A DNA stretch of 6,362 nucleotides. Origin: Paracraurococcus sp049315625. GTDB lineage: Bacteria > Pseudomonadota > Alphaproteobacteria > Acetobacterales > Acetobacteraceae. Position 1 is the stretch's first letter. Each line of letters starts with the position of its first letter. Positions 4,364 to 6,362 of this stretch are shown piece after piece. The translations under genes and the position numbers were made by a program. Below the pieces are notes generated by a model, which ran no database searches, was not told the DNA's origin, and worked only from the letters and a program-made list of their open reading frames with translations. The DNA lies in assembly GCA_049315625.1 (NCBI GenBank), contig JBMOJU010000300.1:1-6362 (forward strand), in the 5' to 3' direction.

Positions 4364-6362
4364 GCGTCCCGCACCTCCAGCCCGGGGTCCTCGTCGCCGG
4401 TGCGCAGCAGGCGGAAGACGATGAACTCCGCCGGCACCGCGGGTGCTGCGCCGACCAGCATGATCGCCTGGCCGGCATCCTGCGCCGCGCGCGGCGTGGT
4501 GGAGGCGTCGCAGCGCACGAAATACGCCTCCGCCGCGTTGCGGCCGGCCAGCGCGCCGGCATCGAAGACGCTACGCAGCCGCCGCGTCGCCGCCCGTGCC
4601 ATGGAGGCCCAGAGCGCCGGCCCGTTCGGCTCGAACGGCGCGAAGGCCAGATCCTGCTGAAGCTGCGCCTTCAGCCAGTCGAACAGCCGGCGGACCGAAA
4701 GATGCGTCCAGTCGGGATCGAGCGACGTGGTGCGGCTGCCGAGCAGCAGCAGGCCGCGCTCGGTGGGGCGGATGAGGTCGATCCGTTCCTCGTGCAGGAA
4801 GCCGGCATCCGGCAGGCCGGGATCATCCAGCAGGGCGAAGGCGCTGCGCACCGCCTGGTTCGCCGGGACGCCCCAGGGCCGCGATGCCACCTCGGTGCGG
4901 GCGACGATGCCGGCGGCGGCGGCGGCCGGCGGCAGCCCCACCGCCGCGGCGGCGGCATCGCCGGCATCCGTGGCCAATAGCCACGGCGCATAGAGTGCGG
5001 CGCGGTCGGAGGCGAGGGCGCGGCGCCATTCGGCGATCGTGCCCGGTGTCAGTCGCGGCGGCAGGTCGAGCAGGGCGATGCGCGTGCCGCCCGCCTCGCA
5101 ATGCTGCACGACCGCCTGCTGCGCCCGCAACAGGTCGTCCAGCCCGTCGCCGAGATGCGGGTAGGGCAGGGCATGCCGCGCCACGGCCTGCGGCGGCGCC
5201 ACGCAGGCGCCGAAGCAGGGCGGCCCGGGATCGGGCTTCGGCTCCGGCGCTGTCGGCGCCGGCGGCGCCGGGTGCAGCAGGTCCGGCAGCACCACCAACG
5301 CCACCGGCGAGAGCGGCTGCCGCGCATCCCAGGCGCCGAGCGCCTCCAGCGCCGGCGGTCGGTCGGCGAAGACGAGGAAGCGGTGGTCGGCATCCTCGGC
5401 GCGGTGCCCAGGCTCGATCCCGGTCGCCGCCAGGAAATGGTCGCGCAGCGTCGTCTCCGCGGCGTCCCTGCCGCGGCGGGAGGGGCGCAGATCGGCGCCC
5501 GCCGCCACCAGCCCCTCCGGCGCCGCCAGCAGCGCCGCGTCCGGCACCAGCCATGCGTGTTCCAGCAGCGCGCTCGGCCGCAGCAATTCGGAGCCCGCCG
5601 GATCCTCCGGCCCGCCCCAGATGCGGTCGGGCGAGCCGGCCGGCGTCTCCGGGTCGCTGCCGGTCACCGGCGGCGGCAGCAGCCTCTCCGACGCCGCGCG
5701 GCGGCCGAGCAGCCTCGGCAGGTAGCGCGGATGCCGCGCGTCGAGCCCGGCCTCGTCCCAGCGTTCCAGCACCTGGCCATCGAGCGCGACGTCGAGCCGC
5801 AGCAGGATCTCCTCCGCCCCGGCAGCCGAGGCCGGGCCGTCGAACCCGGCAGGTGGCGGCGGCGCCAGGGTCAGCGCGACGGTGCCGCGCCCGGCGGGCC
5901 CGGCCGCGGTGACACGGGCGATGTGCCAGCCTGCCGTCCCGGGGATGCGCAGCGTGGTGCCCGGCAGGCCGCGATGCGCCGGCGCCAGCCAGACGCTACC
6001 CGGCTGCGGCAGCAGCGGCAGCGGCCGGCGCAACGCGGTCAGCCGCAGCAGCAGCCCGTTGCCCCAGCCGCCCGGGTTGCGGGCCGCGATCCGCACCACG
6101 CGGCGCCCGGGGGTGGCGCCATCCACATGCAGGCCCGGCAGCCGGAACCGCGCGGTGCGGGCGTTCAGATGATCCATGCAGCGGATGGCGACGCAGCGCC
6201 GCCCACCCTCGGCGAAGAAGGCGGCGACCGCCTGCGGCATCGCCAGCGGCGGCACGGGCGCGCCGAAGATCCGCGTGAACTCCGCCGCGCTCTCGACCGG
6301 CACCGGCGTGTTCAGCGGCCCGCGCCGCGCCAGGCCGATGAAGGCGGCGGTATCCAGCCGGA
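4360..6362 (-). CDS. Contractile tail sheath protein, N-terminus beyond right edge
   Basis: The frame is open to the right edge; at least 667 residues are visible and the true start lies outside. A GTG at 6303 is an internal Val codon: the upstream in-frame residues LDTAAFIGLARRGPLNTPVP (6304-6359, ending with the GTG codon itself as the final V-P) are the classic sheath N-terminus. Counting from that Val as 1: AARNPGGWGNGL (73-84) is the sheath 'a.npG.WGN.l' motif; AQQAVVQHCEAGGTRIALLD (394-413) is the 'Q.a....ce....r.a.lD' segment; GIVARTEVASRPWGVPANQA (465-484) is the conserved C-terminal-domain entry; and LLLGSRTT through VRRLFDWLKAQL (520-548) is the interlocking core, ending in FIVFRLLRTGD. 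The polymer around the tube shortens to drive it outward. It is long for an eCIS sheath (often about 350-500 residues); residues 344-372 are a proline-rich insert with CFGAC. An Ala-rich stretch lies at 447-465. The stop overlaps the tube start by 4 bases. Confidence 0.94.
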   Translation of the reverse strand, partial: RLDTAAFIGLARRGPLNTPVPVESAAEFTRIFGAPVPPLAMPQAVAAFFAEGGRRCVAIRCMDHLNARTARFRLPGLHVDGATPGRRVVRIAARNPGGWGNGLLLRLTALRRPLPLLPQPGSVWLAPAHRGLPGTTLRIPGTAGWHIARVTAAGPAGRGTVALTLAPPPPAGFDGPASAAGAEEILLRLDVALDGQVLERWDEAGLDARHPRYLPRLLGRRAASERLLPPPVTGSDPETPAGSPDRIWGGPEDPAGSELLRPSALLEHAWLVPDAALLAAPEGLVAAGADLRPSRRGRDAAETTLRDHFLAATGIEPGHRAEDADHRFLVFADRPPALEALGAWDARQPLSPVALVVLPDLLHPAPPAPTAPEPKPDPGPPCFGACVAPPQAVARHALPYPHLGDGLDDLLRAQQAVVQHCEAGGTRIALLDLPPRLTPGTIAEWRRALASDRAALYAPWLLATDAGDAAAAAVGLPPAAAAAGIVARTEVASRPWGVPANQAVRSAFALLDDPGLPDAGFLHEERIDLIRPTERGLLLLGSRTTSLDPDWTHLSVRRLFDWLKAQLQQDLAFAPFEPNGPALWASMARAATRRLRSVFDAGALAGRNAAEAYFVRCDASTTPRAAQDAGQAIMLVGAAPAVPAEFIVFRLLRTGDEDPGLEVRDA
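4373..4378 (-). promoter_or_regulatory. Ribosome binding site of the tube gene
   Basis: GGAGGT on the minus strand, 9 bases before the ATG at 4363. It is the strongest Shine-Dalgarno sequence among the starts in this window and lies inside the sheath coding sequence. The tube subunit is needed in high copy, which fits a strong site (inference). Confidence 0.7.

Noticed and set aside
4910..4960. GGC-rich tandem tract as a possible regulatory repeat or phase-variable site
   Set aside because: It lies in frame and encodes the Ala-rich stretch of the sheath; imperfect copies with mixed codons, typical of high-GC coding sequence.
4884..5912. 342-codon open frame on the plus strand opposite the sheath gene
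   Set aside because: Its product is almost entirely Arg, Ala and Pro, the usual antisense shadow of a GC-rich gene; no motif, and the minus strand reads a clear sheath.
6301..6303. GTG at 6303 as the sheath start
   Set aside because: The frame stays open upstream and the residues there match the conserved sheath N-terminus, so this GTG is an internal Val.
1..6362. Rho-independent terminators, tRNA, CRISPR or insertion sequences
   Set aside because: GC-rich palindromes are common but all are inside coding sequence without a T run; no direct-repeat array, transposase or tRNA-like fold was seen.

Overview
This window holds seven genes, all on the minus strand. They form part of one operon for a contractile injection system: a phage-tail-like machine of the extracellular type (eCIS, the Afp/PVC/MAC kind). 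Base composition is very GC-rich, and the codon choice (GC-rich third positions) and gene packing are uniform. This suits a high-GC bacterium; Acetobacteraceae or a related alphaproteobacterium is a guess from style only, because no taxonomic marker is present.

In transcription order, from the right edge to the left: (1) a large contractile tail sheath protein whose N-terminus lies beyond the right edge; (2) a tail tube protein of the T4 gp19 type; (3) a hub or tube-initiator protein of the CIS-tube (Afp7/Pvc7) type, with an extraordinary C-terminal half; (4) a 62-residue DUF5908-type small protein; (5) a gp27-like baseplate hub of the phage late-control D family; (6) a gp5/VgrG-like spike protein with an OB fold and a beta-helix; (7) the N-terminal 233 codons of a protein I cannot assign, which runs off the left edge.

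The seven genes are packed almost without gaps. Only three bases (2664-2666) are noncoding. Four junctions overlap by 4 bases (three ATGA, one GTGA), one by 1 base (TGATG), and one has a 3-base gap. This implies one polycistronic message with translational coupling. No promoter or terminator is visible, so both lie outside. The parts fit together as tube inside sheath (the contractile barrel), with hub proteins joining the tube to the central spike. The gp25-like and gp6-like baseplate genes, PAAR tip, tail fibre, tape measure, AAA+ ATPase, terminator and effectors are absent and would be expected in the flanking DNA.

The most unusual features are: a run of 47 residues with perfect hydrophobic/polar alternation in the CIS-tube protein; a 12-residue AAGL repeat and a His/Cys-rich tail in the same protein; hub and spike encoded as two genes rather than one VgrG-like fusion; a long sheath with a proline-rich, cysteine-containing insert; and an unassigned protein directly after the spike.
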